Shown here piece after piece: positions 35,510-47,012 of a DNA stretch of 64,000 nucleotides. A program made the translations under genes and the position numbers. Every line of letters begins with the position of its first letter. Position 1 is the stretch's first letter. The DNA is taken from assembly GCA_028023455.1 (NCBI GenBank), contig JAQFVV010000504.1, forward strand, positions 1-64,000. The letters run 5' to 3'. The notes under the pieces are model-generated. The model was not told the origin of the DNA and made no database searches. It was given only the letters and a program-made list of their open reading frames with translations. Source of the stretch: Epiperipatus broadwayi. Its lineage: Eukaryota > Onychophora > Udeonychophora > Euonychophora > Peripatidae.

Positions 35510-37250
35510 TGGCAATCCTGATCTCTTCTTTGCTATTCCTCTGTAAAGCATGATTAAAGAGGCATTTTTTTTTTGCAATAATTGTTTAAAACCTTTTTAT
35601 CCTTAGATAGATACATGTTAAATGATAATTTAGTTTGGGTGCATGGATATGTATTTAAATTCTCTGTCTTAAAACAAACAGAAAGAGGAAATGAGAGGAC
35701 AAAAACTGTTGGCTTTAAAGGTATGGAAAAGATAAAATGTACAGAATAATAACAATGGCTATCGATGTTAGCCTGTTGCTGTTTATCACTTCTTTAGCAC
35801 AATATATTCTAGCATCTCAAAAATAGAGCGATATCATGAATTTTATTGATTCCTTAGAAAAATTAATAAATAAAATAAGGAAGTGACTACATAATTTTAA
35901 GTCTAATAAACATGTTTTTGAATTATCCAAATTTAGAGGATGAATTAATCAATGATTATGAATGTGGTTTTTTAAAAAATAATTTTCTATAGTCTTAAAA
36001 AAAATTACATTTCTATATAATCTTTAAAAACAATCACTGGGGAACTTGTTCAAATTTTGTTGTTTTCATTCACTTTATTAATATCTAACTCCAGACAAAG
36101 CAAAGATGAAGAGAAACACAATAAAAGGAGTGAAACATGTCTTTTGTGATGACATAGAAATCTATCTGTAAAACATAGATACATCATTTACTTATATCAT
36201 ATCTTTACTCAAAGTCTGTTAGTTTAACATTTTGCAATACTAATCTTTTAAATTTTTTATAGCTCTTCATTGTATTCTAATCTCACCTATATCATCCTAA
36301 TGAAAGTAATCAATATAGCAAATCTTTAGAATGTCTTTAAGATAATATTTATAATGTAAATGACATCTATCTTTCTTACAATTTTCTTTTTAACATGTTC
36401 CCTTAGAGGCAATATCATCACTTCCAATATAAAAAAACCATCCAATTGGTATTTATGCCATAATGTTTACCAAATCTTACAAATTATTTTCAAAAAAAAA
36501 AAATTTTTTTTGTTTTCTCCAAAAATTGTTGTAATAGAAATAGAAAATAAAGTTGGAGCTACTGCATATTTCTATTTTAACCCCAACTGTCATTTCAAAC
36601 AATTCAAATTTGGAACCATTCGTGATACCATTACACTTTTACCATTATGTAGAAGGTATTAATTCTGAATAAACTTTTATGTCCAAGAAGCTAATTTCAC
36701 ACATTGTCGCAGACTTTATTGATTAATGAAGCTGATCAAAATGTTTACAAAAAAGTTCTAGTGAGAATTAGATAAATAACTAAAAGTCTTAATAAAGCAA
36801 TAAAAGATTGGCATAAAAAATCTTTTAAATAGTGAACAAAAATAGAATTATATCTTCAATGTGACAAAAACCAATACATTCAAATTGGAGAACTGTAATG
36901 ATTGATAAGATAAACTTCAGAAGAAATCAAACTCATCCTTGCTAAAGTAGAAGAAAGAATGATCAGAAAATGAAACCAGTTTGCTGATAATGCCTGCATA
37001 GTTTAAGGCAGTGGTAGAATGATAAACTTGGGTACTAAAAGCCTTTGGATTGCAGCTGAACTCTGTCATTTTCAAACATTTTATAACCTTTTGAATGAGA
37101 AACTATTCAATTATCTTTTTTATTGAAGGTAAAGAGTGCGGACTGAAACTGATCCATATAAGATAAGTAGAAGAATGACAGATCATAAATAAATTGAGTT
37201 GTTTAAAAAACGATTATAAAAAATCCCAATAAATTATTAGCCATCATTGA
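35510..37250. other. Intergenic sequence
   Basis: AT-rich with a few homopolymers. The frame at 36360-36662 spans an A/T-run and is not protein-like enough to call. Confidence 0.5.
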
Positions 37251-37595
37251 TATTGAAACAGTAAAGTCTGCTTTGCAGATCTTCGTTTCACCTTTTCTCA
37301 CTTATTTCCTACCCTCATACCTTAGTTCGAACCCCAATCTATCGTAGTGTGTCTGCAATACGCTTATATACCGAAAATCCCGCCTAATTTTAAACCACGA
37401 GTACAATGCTCGTATTATATATAAGTATAATTCAGTCCCAAATAAATAAAATATTATGGATTATGTATATGTTCACATAATTTATAATTAAAATTTTGTT
37501 AAATTCCTTTAGACATTCAGATAGGTTTAATTACAGCTGATAAGTCCGATATATTTTTGTAATGCTCCAGGGCAGTTCTATTGTTTCAATTCCAC

Positions 37596-37630
37596 TATAA
37601 AAAGGAGGGTTTTCTTTTGTTCTCCATTCT
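37596..37630 (+). promoter_or_regulatory. TATA plus pyrimidine initiator core promoter
   Basis: CCACTATAAAAAGGAGGG has its TATA T at 37596. CCATTCT, matching the YYANWYY initiator, has its A at 37626, exactly 30 bp downstream. Just after the predicted start, TTTGCTGATGAAATGTT is present twice (about 37636 and 37677). Confidence 0.5.
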
Positions 37631-37635
37631 GATCT

Positions 37636-37694
37636 TTTGCTGATGAAATGTTTCTAATCAAAATTATTCTGGTCATTTGCTGATGAAATGTTCT
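37636..37694 (+). repeat. Short duplication in a possible transcript leader
   Basis: The unit TTTGCTGATGAAATGTT occurs twice with a period of about 41 bp immediately downstream of the predicted transcription start. Confidence 0.75.
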
Positions 37695-40039
37695 AGTAAA
37701 ATATTCTTCAAAATATATTTTTCTGAGATTTTAGCTACGTGCCTGCGAACTTATATTTGAAGCCAAGTTTTCGCCTCCAAATTAATTTACCATGTTTACC
37801 ACACAAATTGCTAACCTTGACATGTCAGAATAGAGGTGGCGCAGAGGCTATTTCCCTTAGGAATGGCCGGCTGCTGCTCTAGATCATTAGAAGCTATCAT
37901 GTAAGGTACCTCGGAACTGCTGCTGCCAAAAATATGAACATTCCAGATTTTGCTGCTGAATTATAAAACCTGCCGAACATCAATCTACCTGCAAATGCTT
38001 CTCTAGAGGTAACCCCAAATTAACCCAAGAGCTCTTGTGATTCTTAACTAACATGCTCTAGCTATTCTAAATTGTTTTTCTTTTATTTCACATAACTTTA
38101 TTATGTACTTCTTTAACATGTTCAATATAATCAAAAGTTTTGCTCTCTATCCTTGGGTTAATATTTTCTATTTATAAAGCTTTCTTTTATTTTATTATGA
38201 TAATGTGTCAGAATCGTCTTTGACAGAGTGAATTATTCCCTTTGTTGAAGTAAAACGCCGTTATTAAGGCATATTTTAAGTTTATAATAATTCTCAATTT
38301 TATTATCTTGCAAATCACTCGTTCGAGGGCGATTCTAATCTTCTTTAATATATATAATAATCACACAGTTTAAAATCTACATTTATTGATTTTAACATAA
38401 TATGAGAGTATGTGCGAGGTCAATGATTTAAATGTGTCCCCAAATGCATGATTGCATAAATAAACCTATGCTTTCTTTTCAAACCCACAAGCATGCATTT
38501 TCCTATTTTAAATACTGTGTTCTACTTTAATTACAAAGTTTATCATTGACGTCGAGAATGTGCGGACCCTTTTAAATGAATTTCTGGGAATTTGATTGGG
38601 CATTTCTCTTAATCCAAGTAAAACCCATTTAGTATGTTTTATATACATTAGTTTAGTATTGCTGGTAAATGAATTGGTTGTTGAGACCGCTTTGTTTTGC
38701 TTTTCCAAGGATTTTTACAGGGCCAAGTCCGTTCTCTCTTCGCTTCCTGCGGTTTCCAGGCAGAGTGTGTCCACAAATGTCATACCTGGGAATTAAATGC
38801 AGTCGTCACCCAGTCGCTAAGTTTTGGCTGTTCATGACAACACTTTCCTACGGGTTAGTGGCGAGCTGCCCTCCGTAGTAATTCCAAATATTTCACTATT
38901 GTTTTATTTATATATTTATTTTACAAAGCATCCATGACTTAAATGTGTCATACTCTCCAACTTTAATAAATTCATTATTAGCAATACTGACCTCCCATCT
39001 GCTTTAATTATTATTATCAAATAAATGCCTTGATCACATCCCCACTTTATTGCTTAGTAAGCTTTTGTCCGTGCCATTCTCGAAATCAATAAACATTATA
39101 TAACCCGTAATATCAAATATTTTATTAAACTGTTATAATTACTCAAAACAGCTCGCACATGTTCCCATCTCTTTAAGCACATTATCGTAATACCATTAGC
39201 CCGAGGGATAGAGTATATAATTTTGCTTTAAAACCTTTTTGTCATTTATTGGAATGTAATGCCAACAATTATTTAATACAAGTCCCTGTCTCATATAAGC
39301 AGACAGTGGCGTTATATATATATTTCTATATAAATAAATTTTGAAATCATTTATAACTAATTTTGATTTTATTTTATTGATTCCTATCACTGTCTCAGTC
39401 TATATATCTAATTTATACATTTCTTTTGTACATCCATAGACGTTAATTAGCCACCCCACACTTATCGTAGTATAGAGTCTTTTTGTTTCTCCCTGCCCAC
39501 CAGGCACCGGTAAAGGGTTATACTAGTAGTAGCATCAAATGCGTTATCACATAGGTGGCGCTGTGAAATTTGGACTTTAGATTCAAATTTAGTAATCTAG
39601 AAGGCAACCCCTCCTAGAATGTTCAGTTTCATGTTTGGGGTTTGAATTCTGCCGTGTGTTACCGAGATAGACGATTCTGACTGTTACAATATTAATTCCT
39701 GGAAATCTTATAAATAACCTTTTTTAGATTGACTTATCATCTATTTAGTTTATCATGTTACTTAAAAACACATTTATTGTTCTTTATGATCAAGTTCAAC
39801 CATTTCTGGACTGATCATCCTCTTTTATATCATTTATTTTCATCAAGCATTTTACACTTGACTAAGAAATAAGATTTTTCCATGATCTGATTAAAATAAG
39901 GCAATTTGTATTTCACATCAGAGATCAGGTCAAATTTGATCAAGTAGTTCATTTTCTTTACCAGCCATACAATTTTAAAAATATTTGCCAGCACTACATT
40001 TCAAAAGCATTAATAATTTCTTTCTCTTTTTTGGTGATC

Positions 40040-40390
40040 AATCTCCACAGCTGCAAATACTCATAAAAACACTACCTCTCTAACAGTTCTGATCTTTGAT
40101 TTTACAAATAGGTCTCTATGTATAAAAATCTTTTCCAGGGTTTTGGTATCTGTACTATTAAAGCCTCTGCTGATAATAAATAATGAGAGAAGGCAAAATC
40201 TGTCTACCACTTCTGTAGATTCTTTATCAGTTTTGAAGTCATTTACTACTCTGTTATCATAGTAATTGTCTTTTTATATATAGGTATCTGTAATTCCACT
40301 CTTATATTGTCTTCTTTAACTTTGTCTAAAGTTGTTATTACTACCTCTTTCTAATCCTGAAACCTTAGTTGTCTTTGTTTGATATGGCTT
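40040..40390 (-). pseudogene. LINE RT C-terminal fragment
   Basis: On the minus strand, broken frames give a stretch like STEVVDRFCLLSLFI and then KTLEKIFIHRDLF near 40140-40030. These resemble the post-RT segment (EVVxxFxFLGS, then ALEKIFKxRDV) of endonuclease-type LINEs of the RTE/L1-like kind. Stops and frameshifts interrupt it. It is a short, old fragment. Confidence 0.5.
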
Positions 40391-41164
40391 TCTCATTACA
40401 TAATTAATATAAAAGTTGAACAGTTAGGGGAACATTATGTAGCCAATAAACATAAAAGATTAATCAGAGAAATTCAAATTATGATCATAAATGACTAAAT
40501 TGTCATTAATGCTCTTTGAATGGATATGAATCAAGGAAAGTTCCTATTGTTTCTCTATGAATGAAGGCCATTTAGAAAGAAAATATAATGTGCCATGATA
40601 GTAGAAATGAACTGTTATAAAGTAGTGCATACAAGATATATTAGAATTGTTGCAGCATTTAATTATAAGATACATTCTAGTGATTGATAGTGCACATTTT
40701 TTTATTGTTTGATTTAAACAAATGTCACCTTTTTTTATAGCAAAATTTTCATTAAAACTATCATATAGTATTAAGTTGTAAGTAATATAGTATTCAATTT
40801 TTTATCTCCTTAGGACAGAATCTGGCTGATCACTTTTAAGCCTGTGGATTTTAAAATTATTGAAAAGGCTTATTTAGAATTTATCTACTGAACAAAAAAA
40901 TAAATGCAATAGGAAAACTATATATTAGATAAAAATAAATTTTATTAAATATATATATTTTTCAATATAGTATTTTATAATTGTATATATTTCAATTTGG
41001 CATTGAGGCAAGTACTTTGCCACCTCACATACAGAATCAGTATTACATTTGCCCTATTTAGGAAACTTGTTTATCTTGAGTATTTCTGTTGATTGATATA
41101 CTATAATTTATTATAGAATAACTAAAATTTAATAGAAGTTAAAGCAAATATTTGATTTAATAGA

Positions 41165-41850
41165 AATTTTCAACCATTATTAATCCATTGCAAGTTGAAA
41201 GTCTCCAATTTCTCTAATCTTTATTCTCTCTTATTTATATCACATTAGCAAACTTACTTTCTGCATCCATCCATTTCACATGTAGTTGTTTTCTAAGTCT
41301 TTTACAATCTCTAGAAATCCAGTTTAAGATGTCACCTCTCTATTTATTATTATCTCTTCTAACAATATATTCAGTCCAGCTCCATTTCAATCTCTTAATT
41401 CTTTCAACTGTGTCAATAATACCTGTTTGTTCTCTGACATTTAGTTTTCAATCTCTTCTTATTATTCCAACATACATATCTCCATATTTTGCTAAATAGT
41501 TTCCTCTTCTGTTAAAAACCAAATCTCAGATCCATAAGTAAGAACTGTTAAAACATATATTTTTTAAAAAAATCCATTTTCAAACACATAAGCATATTCC
41601 TTTTTTAATATCAAGTTATTTTTCCCAAAAACGCTTTATCAAAGTTTAATTCTATGATTAATTTCATTTATTATGTTTCCATCTATATTAATAATCGGAC
41701 CAAAATATTTGTAATTGCTAACTTCTAATTCATCATTATCACTCCTTATTTTCTTTTATCTTTAGTCCTATTTTTTTTGCTTTCATCTGATAATTCTTGC
41801 ACATTTTCCAAAATGCAAAAGCATAGTTTGCAAAAATAATCACATCATCT
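41165..41850 (-). pseudogene. RTE-like LINE 3' fragment, minus strand
   Basis: Nucleotide sequence closely parallels the fragments at 42120-42690 and 51345-52060. On the minus strand it contains remnants of the YADD-following segment near 41840, the phrase for a KYLGQI-like motif and the terminal ATCCATTG-containing 3' end. It is broken by many indels. The right edge near 41850 abuts a plus-strand fragment of the same element. Confidence 0.75.
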
Positions 41851-41924
41851 TTTACTCCCTAAAAATGGACGTTATTTCAGTCATCTAGATTTTGCATATG
41901 ATATTGTTAATTTTTTGCAAATAA

Positions 41925-42095
41925 TACTTCGGAGCTTAAAGAAATTTTGCAAAAATTATCAGATGAAAGTATAAAGGTAGGACTAAAATTAAATGCTAAA
42001 AAATCTAAAATAATGCAATGGTCAATGGATTTTTTCAAAACAGAAAATAAAGATTGACATGACGAATTTAGAAAAAGTTAACTCCAAATATATCC
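41925..42095 (+). pseudogene. RTE-like LINE internal fragment, plus strand
   Basis: The frame near 41930-42030 reads ELKEILQKLSDESIKVGLKL, followed by lysine-rich residues. This is the region just after the RT catalytic motif in RTE-like elements. The neighbouring minus-strand fragment ends at the same region, so the two lie head to head. Confidence 0.65.
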
Positions 42096-42119
42096 TAACT
42101 AAATCCTAATCCCTAACTC

Positions 42120-42695
42120 TACATTATTATCATTATTTTCAAGCATTATTGATTCACTGCAGGATGAAAGTGTTCCCAAGTTCAATCCACCTTATCAATC
42201 TTTAGTCTCTTTTCTTCATATCAACTCAGCATACTTCCTTACTTCATTCATCTATCTCACATAGTGTCTCTTTCTAGCTCTTTTACAATCTCATAGAATC
42301 CAGTATAAGATTTCAACTGTCCTTCTATTATCACTTCTTTTACAATTATGTCAGACCAACTCCACTTCAGTCTCTTAATTCTTTCAATGTTATCAACAAC
42401 ACCTATTTGTTCTTTCACCCATGTATTTCATTTTTGATCTCTTCTTGTTACTACTAAATTGCACCTCTCCATACTTCATTGACTGATCTGAAGTCTCTAT
42501 ATTGTGTCCCTCAGATTTATAAGTAAGGATTGATAAAATAGATTTATTAAAAATCTTTCTTTTCAAATATATAGACATATTTCCTTTTAATATTATTTCT
42601 ACCAAAAGCACTTCAATCAAGTTTAATTCTATGATTAATTTCATCCATTATGCTTCCATATGTAATAAGAATCTGACCAAAGTATTTGTTGTTAT
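42120..42695 (-). pseudogene. RTE-like LINE 3' fragment, minus strand
   Basis: Matches the 51345-52060 fragment. The 3' end is at the left with the GGATGAAAG word. The right edge reaches the KYFGQI-like region near 42690, where a family-A repeat starts. Together with the plus-strand fragment at 43300-43880 it forms a large inverted arrangement. Confidence 0.75.
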
Positions 42696-42704
42696 TAATT
42701 TCTT

Positions 42705-43300
42705 TTAAAACAGGCAAAACTCTAAATATGTATTGCCACCCAGTGCAAGCCAGAGTAATCAATGGATGACAAAAGGCTTGTGCATAAAATCCCCACCTAG
42801 TGCCTATTCATCCAATATCCCCAGACTAGTTTTTGGCTTGTGGCCTTCATCAGTGAGGAGCTTTGGATCAGAGAGCACTACACCTAGATCCAACCCTTCA
42901 GTAGCCAACTTTTATTTTATTTCTACTTAACTATAAAACCACGAGTCTTAAATTGAAAACATTATAATATTTTCAATCCAAGCTCATTATCTTATATAGT
43001 CATATAGGTCTGAACTCAGTTCAGTACCCATACATTTTGGTGACTTTGGTTCTTTAATAACCATAACCACCACTATCATATTAGGCATTATTGGTTTTAA
43101 GACAATAAACATCATATGATCACAATTTCTTATGCTTGCTTATAAGTTATTAAAACAGGCAAAACTCTCTATACATATCGCCACTCAGTGCAAGCCAGAG
43201 TAATCAGAGAAAGAAATGGTGACCATGTGATGTTTACTGGCTTAAAACCAATCCTGCCTAATAAAATAGTGGTGGCTATGGTTATTATTGTGGAAACATG
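42705..43300 (+). mobile_element. Family A composite copy inside the RTE fragments
   Basis: It begins TTTTAAAACAGGCAAAACTC, continues through AGAGTAATCAATGGATG and the GGCCTTCATCAGTGAGGAGC segment. It then enters a longer region including GTTCAGTACCCATACATTTT and TAACCATAACCACCACTAT, seen also at 54.0 kb. A second family-A start follows at about 43120. The last 100 bp are the inverse of the AACATCATATGATCACA module region. Frames across it, such as 42733-42930, are artefacts of the repeat. Confidence 0.75.
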
Positions 43301-43880
43301 GATGAAATACAGATGGAAACATAATGGATGAAATTAAGCATAGAATAAAGTTGAATGGAATGTTTTTGATAAAAGTAACTTAATGTTAAAAAAAAATACA
43401 CCTTTGTGCTTAAAAAGAAAGATTTTAAATAAATATATTTTATCAGTTCTTATTTATCAATCTGATTTTGGATATTTAACAGTAAGAGCAATGCAGAGAC
43501 TTCAGACTACTCAATGAAGTATAGAGAGCTGTATGTTAGGAGTAACAAGGAGGGATCAAAATAAAAGAGTAAGAAAACAAACAGATATTACTGACATCAT
43601 TCAAACAATTATGAGACTAAAGTGGATCTGGGCTGGATATATTGCTAGAAGAGATGATAATAGTTGGATATCTGAAATTTTAAACTGTATCCCAATATAT
43701 TGATTAAATATCTAAAAAGAGACCACATGTGAGATGGATAGGTGAAAAAATGAAGTTTTCTGGTGTGATGTAGAGAAGATAAGTTAGAGATTGGAGAAAT
43801 TGGATTAAACTTGGAGTACCTTCATCCTACAATGGATTGGTAATACTTGAAAATGATGTGATGACATTAGAATGATAATA
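43300..43880 (+). pseudogene. RTE-like LINE 3' fragment, plus strand
   Basis: The order GATGGAAACATAATGGATGA, the QRLQTTQ-like segment near 43495, an RDQNKRVRKQTDIT stretch, a WIWAGYIARRDD stretch near 43625 and the 3' end with CCTACAATGGATTGG match the C-terminal region of RTE-type polyproteins. Stops and single-base gaps disable it. The 3' end carries GATGTGATGA, like the tandem GATGAT end of the other fragments. Confidence 0.8.
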
Positions 43881-44084
43881 TTCTGGAACTTCTTTAGATT
43901 GATAATGTTGTTGTTTATTATTTTGTACAAGCATAGATTAAATATAAGTGTGATTATAAATATTTTTTTTATTGATGCTTACTTTTTACTTCTCTTCTCT
44001 AGTATGCACTTACCAAAGAATCAATGAAATAATAGCATCTCTATATTAACCAATGACCACATACATGTGAAAAAGATAAAAATT

Positions 44085-44315
44085 TGATGATTTGCTATTT
44101 TAATATAAACTGAGCACTGATTATATATATGTGTGTGGGAAATGATCTGGACCAACTGACAAGTACTGGTTTAGCATGAAATATGTATATTGGAAATCGT
44201 TTATATTTTTCACATATATGTCGTCATGTGTGACAGTTGTATAAGACGGAGTGGATAGCTGTAGGAAACTTGAAAGTCTGTGTTCAAATCTCCTCTAATT
44301 ACATCTAAAGTTCAA
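44085..44315 (+). repeat. Family B repeat, right half
   Basis: It runs from TTTGATGATTTGCTATTTTAA through GATCTGGACCAACTGAC and CTGGTTTAGCATGAAATATG to GTGTTCAAATCTCCTCTAATT. About 40 bp before it the inverse piece CACATACATGTGAAAAAGAT remains from an opposite-strand copy, as at 22.6 kb. Confidence 0.8.
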
Positions 44316-44591
44316 TATATACATTATGCTTGTATTTACATATATTAATTATTTTTAAATAAAAATAATGGATTACAGGTTTTGTTTTTGTTTTTTTAAT
44401 GTATTATTTGTAGTAGCATTTGTTTTTTTAAAAATGAGTATATAAAAATTGCTGGTGTGTGTGTTTACATTGATTCAATATCTTATGCACTTTCATTTAT
44501 TCTACAATTATTCTGAACATTTATTACAATTGAGGTAAAAGTTGTTCTCTAATATTTTACGACTATTGCGTCTTATATTTACAATAAGTTT

Positions 44592-44957
44592 TAATTACGA
44601 TAGAATGACAGCCTGTTAAGCTAATTGCGCAGACGCTGTAAGAATGTTATTAATAAATGAATACCTTCGAACAACCACATGATATAGTATTTATATAAGA
44701 GTAAAAAGGAATCCTCTTACTCTTCTCAAATGTTTATATATGAGCAAATCTAAAGTAGTCGTAACGAAGGCGTGACTACATAATAGTTACTTTAGATTTG
44801 CTCATATATAAACATTTGAGTCGTAAGAGTAAGAGGATTCCTTTTTACTCTTATAAAAATACTATATCATGTGGTTGTTCAAAGGTATTCATTTATTAAT
44901 AACATTCTCACAGCGTCTGCGCAATTAGCTTAACAGGCTGTCATTCTATCGTAATTA
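44592..44957. mobile_element. Near-perfect foldback element, arms of about 175 bp
   Basis: The arms start TAATTACGATAGAATGACAG and end with the inverse. The centre, near 44762-44785, contains AACGAAGGCGTGACTACATA. AATAAGTTTTAAT precedes it (44583-44595) and recurs at 44999-45011, so the whole insertion is about 400 bp. It includes a 41-bp tail outside the right arm. The uninserted duplicate at 46.5 kb reads AATAAGTTTAAATGAA. The arms differ at only a few positions, so the insertion is recent. No ORF. Confidence 0.9.
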
Positions 44958-45187
44958 TAATCGCACGCAAGACGTTATAAAATAAATGCTTATTTATGAA
45001 TAAGTTTTAATGAAATGATCCTACCAAAAAAAATTGGAATAGTCTTGCTAATAGCTTTGTTTTCTATTATATATATATAACCATTAGAAACCAGTCAACA
45101 CTTAGACAATCCCAATATAGATAACAATCAACAATTTCAAACTGTTGTCAAGGCAACCTCCTTTCAACAATAAAAGTGGAATATAAA

Positions 45188-45232
45188 TAGACAGACAGAC
45201 AGATAGATAGGTAGATAGATAGATAGATAGAT
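45188..45232 (+). repeat. (GACA)n/(GATA)n microsatellite
   Basis: Several GACA units followed by about nine GATA units with one GGTA interruption. Confidence 0.95.
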
Positions 45233-45444
45233 ATTTACTTCCATCAATTTGCTAGACTGAGGCTCTCAATCTCAATTTCTCTTTTCGTTTAGATGGGGAA
45301 AAATAAATAAAACAAACCTTCATTTAGAATGTATTCTGCTCTGATTTATCTTCATCATTTCCTTCCTCATTTAACTTTAAGAACATTTACTACAAGAGTA
45401 ACGTTATCTTACAGTTATGAAATAAATATACGTAATATAGGGTA

Positions 45445-45862
45445 TATGAGCACAGACTTTCACACCACCCACCACTCTACTCTATCTAATAACACTGATA
45501 CACCTAAACATATATATGCTGAAAAGATAAATAATCACCAATATACGTATTTCATGCTAAACCAGCAATCATCAGTTGGTCCAGACTATCATCTTTACAC
45601 ACATATATAGTATAAGTGCTCAGATATATATTAAGATAGACTATCCTCATAGTTTAATGGACAGCTTTCAATCCACTCCACACTCCAACTCTTCAACCGT
45701 CCATCCAATTGAAAATCTGATGATGGAATGCTCAAAGGCCACCCTGAGGCCGAGATTATTGTCACACCCATGTTGACCTAAGGTCAATCTGAACCCCACA
45801 TGTACAGGACATAATCCATTTAATACATATGCAAGGATGGGCAGACATCTACGTAACAACAA
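45445..45862 (-). repeat. Family B repeat, near full-length copy, minus strand
   Basis: Reverse complement of the 10846-11262 unit over nearly its whole length, with scattered substitutions. On the minus strand it contains the open frame 45862-45668 ending GWTVEELECGVD. In the 10.9-kb copy the stop codon position reads TGG and the frame continues seven residues. Confidence 0.85.
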
Positions 45863-46335
45863 AATTTATAATTGTCAACAAAAAATGGCTAAATAAATAA
45901 TTATAATTATTTAACAACACTGTATAAAGAATTACTCCAGTTTTCTTCTACCATACATCAAAATATTCTCTGCTATAGTGTTTACGAGTAAGCCACTAAT
46001 ATAAAAAATATATGTATATTTTTAAATGAACAAACTTTTGTTGACTATCAATTTTTATTCTCAATTGTTTTATATTAGAATGAATACTAGTTTTCATATT
46101 CTTTTGTACCACAATTCATTATAATAAACTACAATAGATATAAATAGTCAAAATAAGAGTCATAGATCACATGATCCTATCTCTTAAGCTTGTAAGTTAT
46201 AAAACAATGAGGGTTGCCAGTTCCTCTACAAGCTTTGTGATAAATGCTTAGCCAGAGCCAGCACTTAAAATATCTCTGTCAATAAATATATTTTTATAGA
46301 TTAATATTTCATTCACATATTATTAATTTTAAAAT

Positions 46336-46645
46336 AAAAATAATGGATTAACAGGATTTTGTAAAAATAATACACAGATATATGAAATTGTTGCTGTGTG
46401 TGGGTGTTAATATTGGCTCAATATCATATACATTTTCATTCACTCCACAATCATTCTGAACATTTATTATTGAGGTAAAAATTGTGCTCTAATATTTATA
46501 TAATTATTGTATCCTTATATTTTGGAATAAGTTTAAATGAATTGATCCCTTAATCTTGCTAGTACATTTTTAAAAAATAATTATTTACTTCCAATAATTA
46601 TTTGCCTCCATCAATTTGCTAAAGACTCTCAACATATATATATAT
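46336..46645 (+). repeat. Local duplication, copy 2 (empty)
   Basis: Colinear with 44352-45275 but without the foldback and with a shorter right part. It provides the ancestral empty site for the foldback at 44592-44957. Confidence 0.7.
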
Positions 46646-46675
46646 TCTGCCAGAGTATGTAGAACACATCAGCTA

Positions 46676-46809
46676 TTACGGTAACAAATCTTTGGCATAA
46701 AATAATATTTGTTACTTTGCGGACAAAGATAAGCTATATCGAAAGCCTGGCTCAGCAAAGTAACAAATATTGGGTGATATTGTTTTGTACCAAAGATATA
46801 TTACCGTAA
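46676..46809. repeat. Imperfect hairpin with TTACGGTAA ends
   Basis: The left arm, TTACGGTAACAAATCTTTGG onward to TTACTTTGC (46676-46720), is complemented by GCAAAGTAACAAATATT through TTACCGTAA (46755-46809), with some unpaired bases and a loop of about 34 nt. It may be a small MITE, but no target duplication is obvious. Confidence 0.7.
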
Positions 46810-47012
46810 CAATTGATAATTATCTACATTCTCAAGTAGAATATATTTTATTACATATTATCTATCGTACATATATAAACTATTGGATCTGTTATTTTAG
46901 TGAATGCGTCATAAATAAAATTAATATTATTCGGCAAAATAAACCTTCATTTAAAAATCTAGAAATATTACCAAGTAAATCTAAAATTATTATAACATTA
47001 GTTTTTAAATGA

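Larger units (their letters stand above)
37250..39700 (+). other. CpG-retaining region with a core promoter, possible LTR
   Basis: This stretch differs from its flanks in having more G, C and CpG, particularly at 37300-37400, 37740-37990, 38700-38880 and 39470-39690. It contains a TATA/initiator pair near 37.6 kb. It ends with CTGTTACA at about 39680-39687, which resembles an LTR terminus. I could not find the matching start or a coding region. Frames at 38596-38878 overlap one another and look like chance. It could be a solo LTR, the 5' region of a host gene, or a noncoding RNA locus. Confidence 0.3.
44352..45275 (+). repeat. Local duplication, copy 1 (filled)
   Basis: Matches 46336-46645 in order. 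Landmarks are AAAATAATGGATTA, TTGCTGTGTGTG-like sequence, CATTCTGAACATTTATTA, GAGGTAAAA and CCATCAATTTGCTA. Copy 1 carries a foldback insertion and a GATA microsatellite that copy 2 lacks. Confidence 0.75.

Noticed and set aside
36360-36662. 100-codon plus-strand ORF
   Set aside because: Crosses an A-run and T-run giving KKKKFFLF; composition looks like random AT-rich sequence.
38508-38878. Overlapping ORFs on both strands
   Set aside because: Three mutually overlapping frames of under 70 codons in a local GC-richer patch with no motif; most likely chance.
42733-42930. 65-codon ORF beginning MPPSASQSNQ
   Set aside because: It is family-A repeat sequence; the same bases recur elsewhere with the frame broken, and 15679-15894 is the same artefact.
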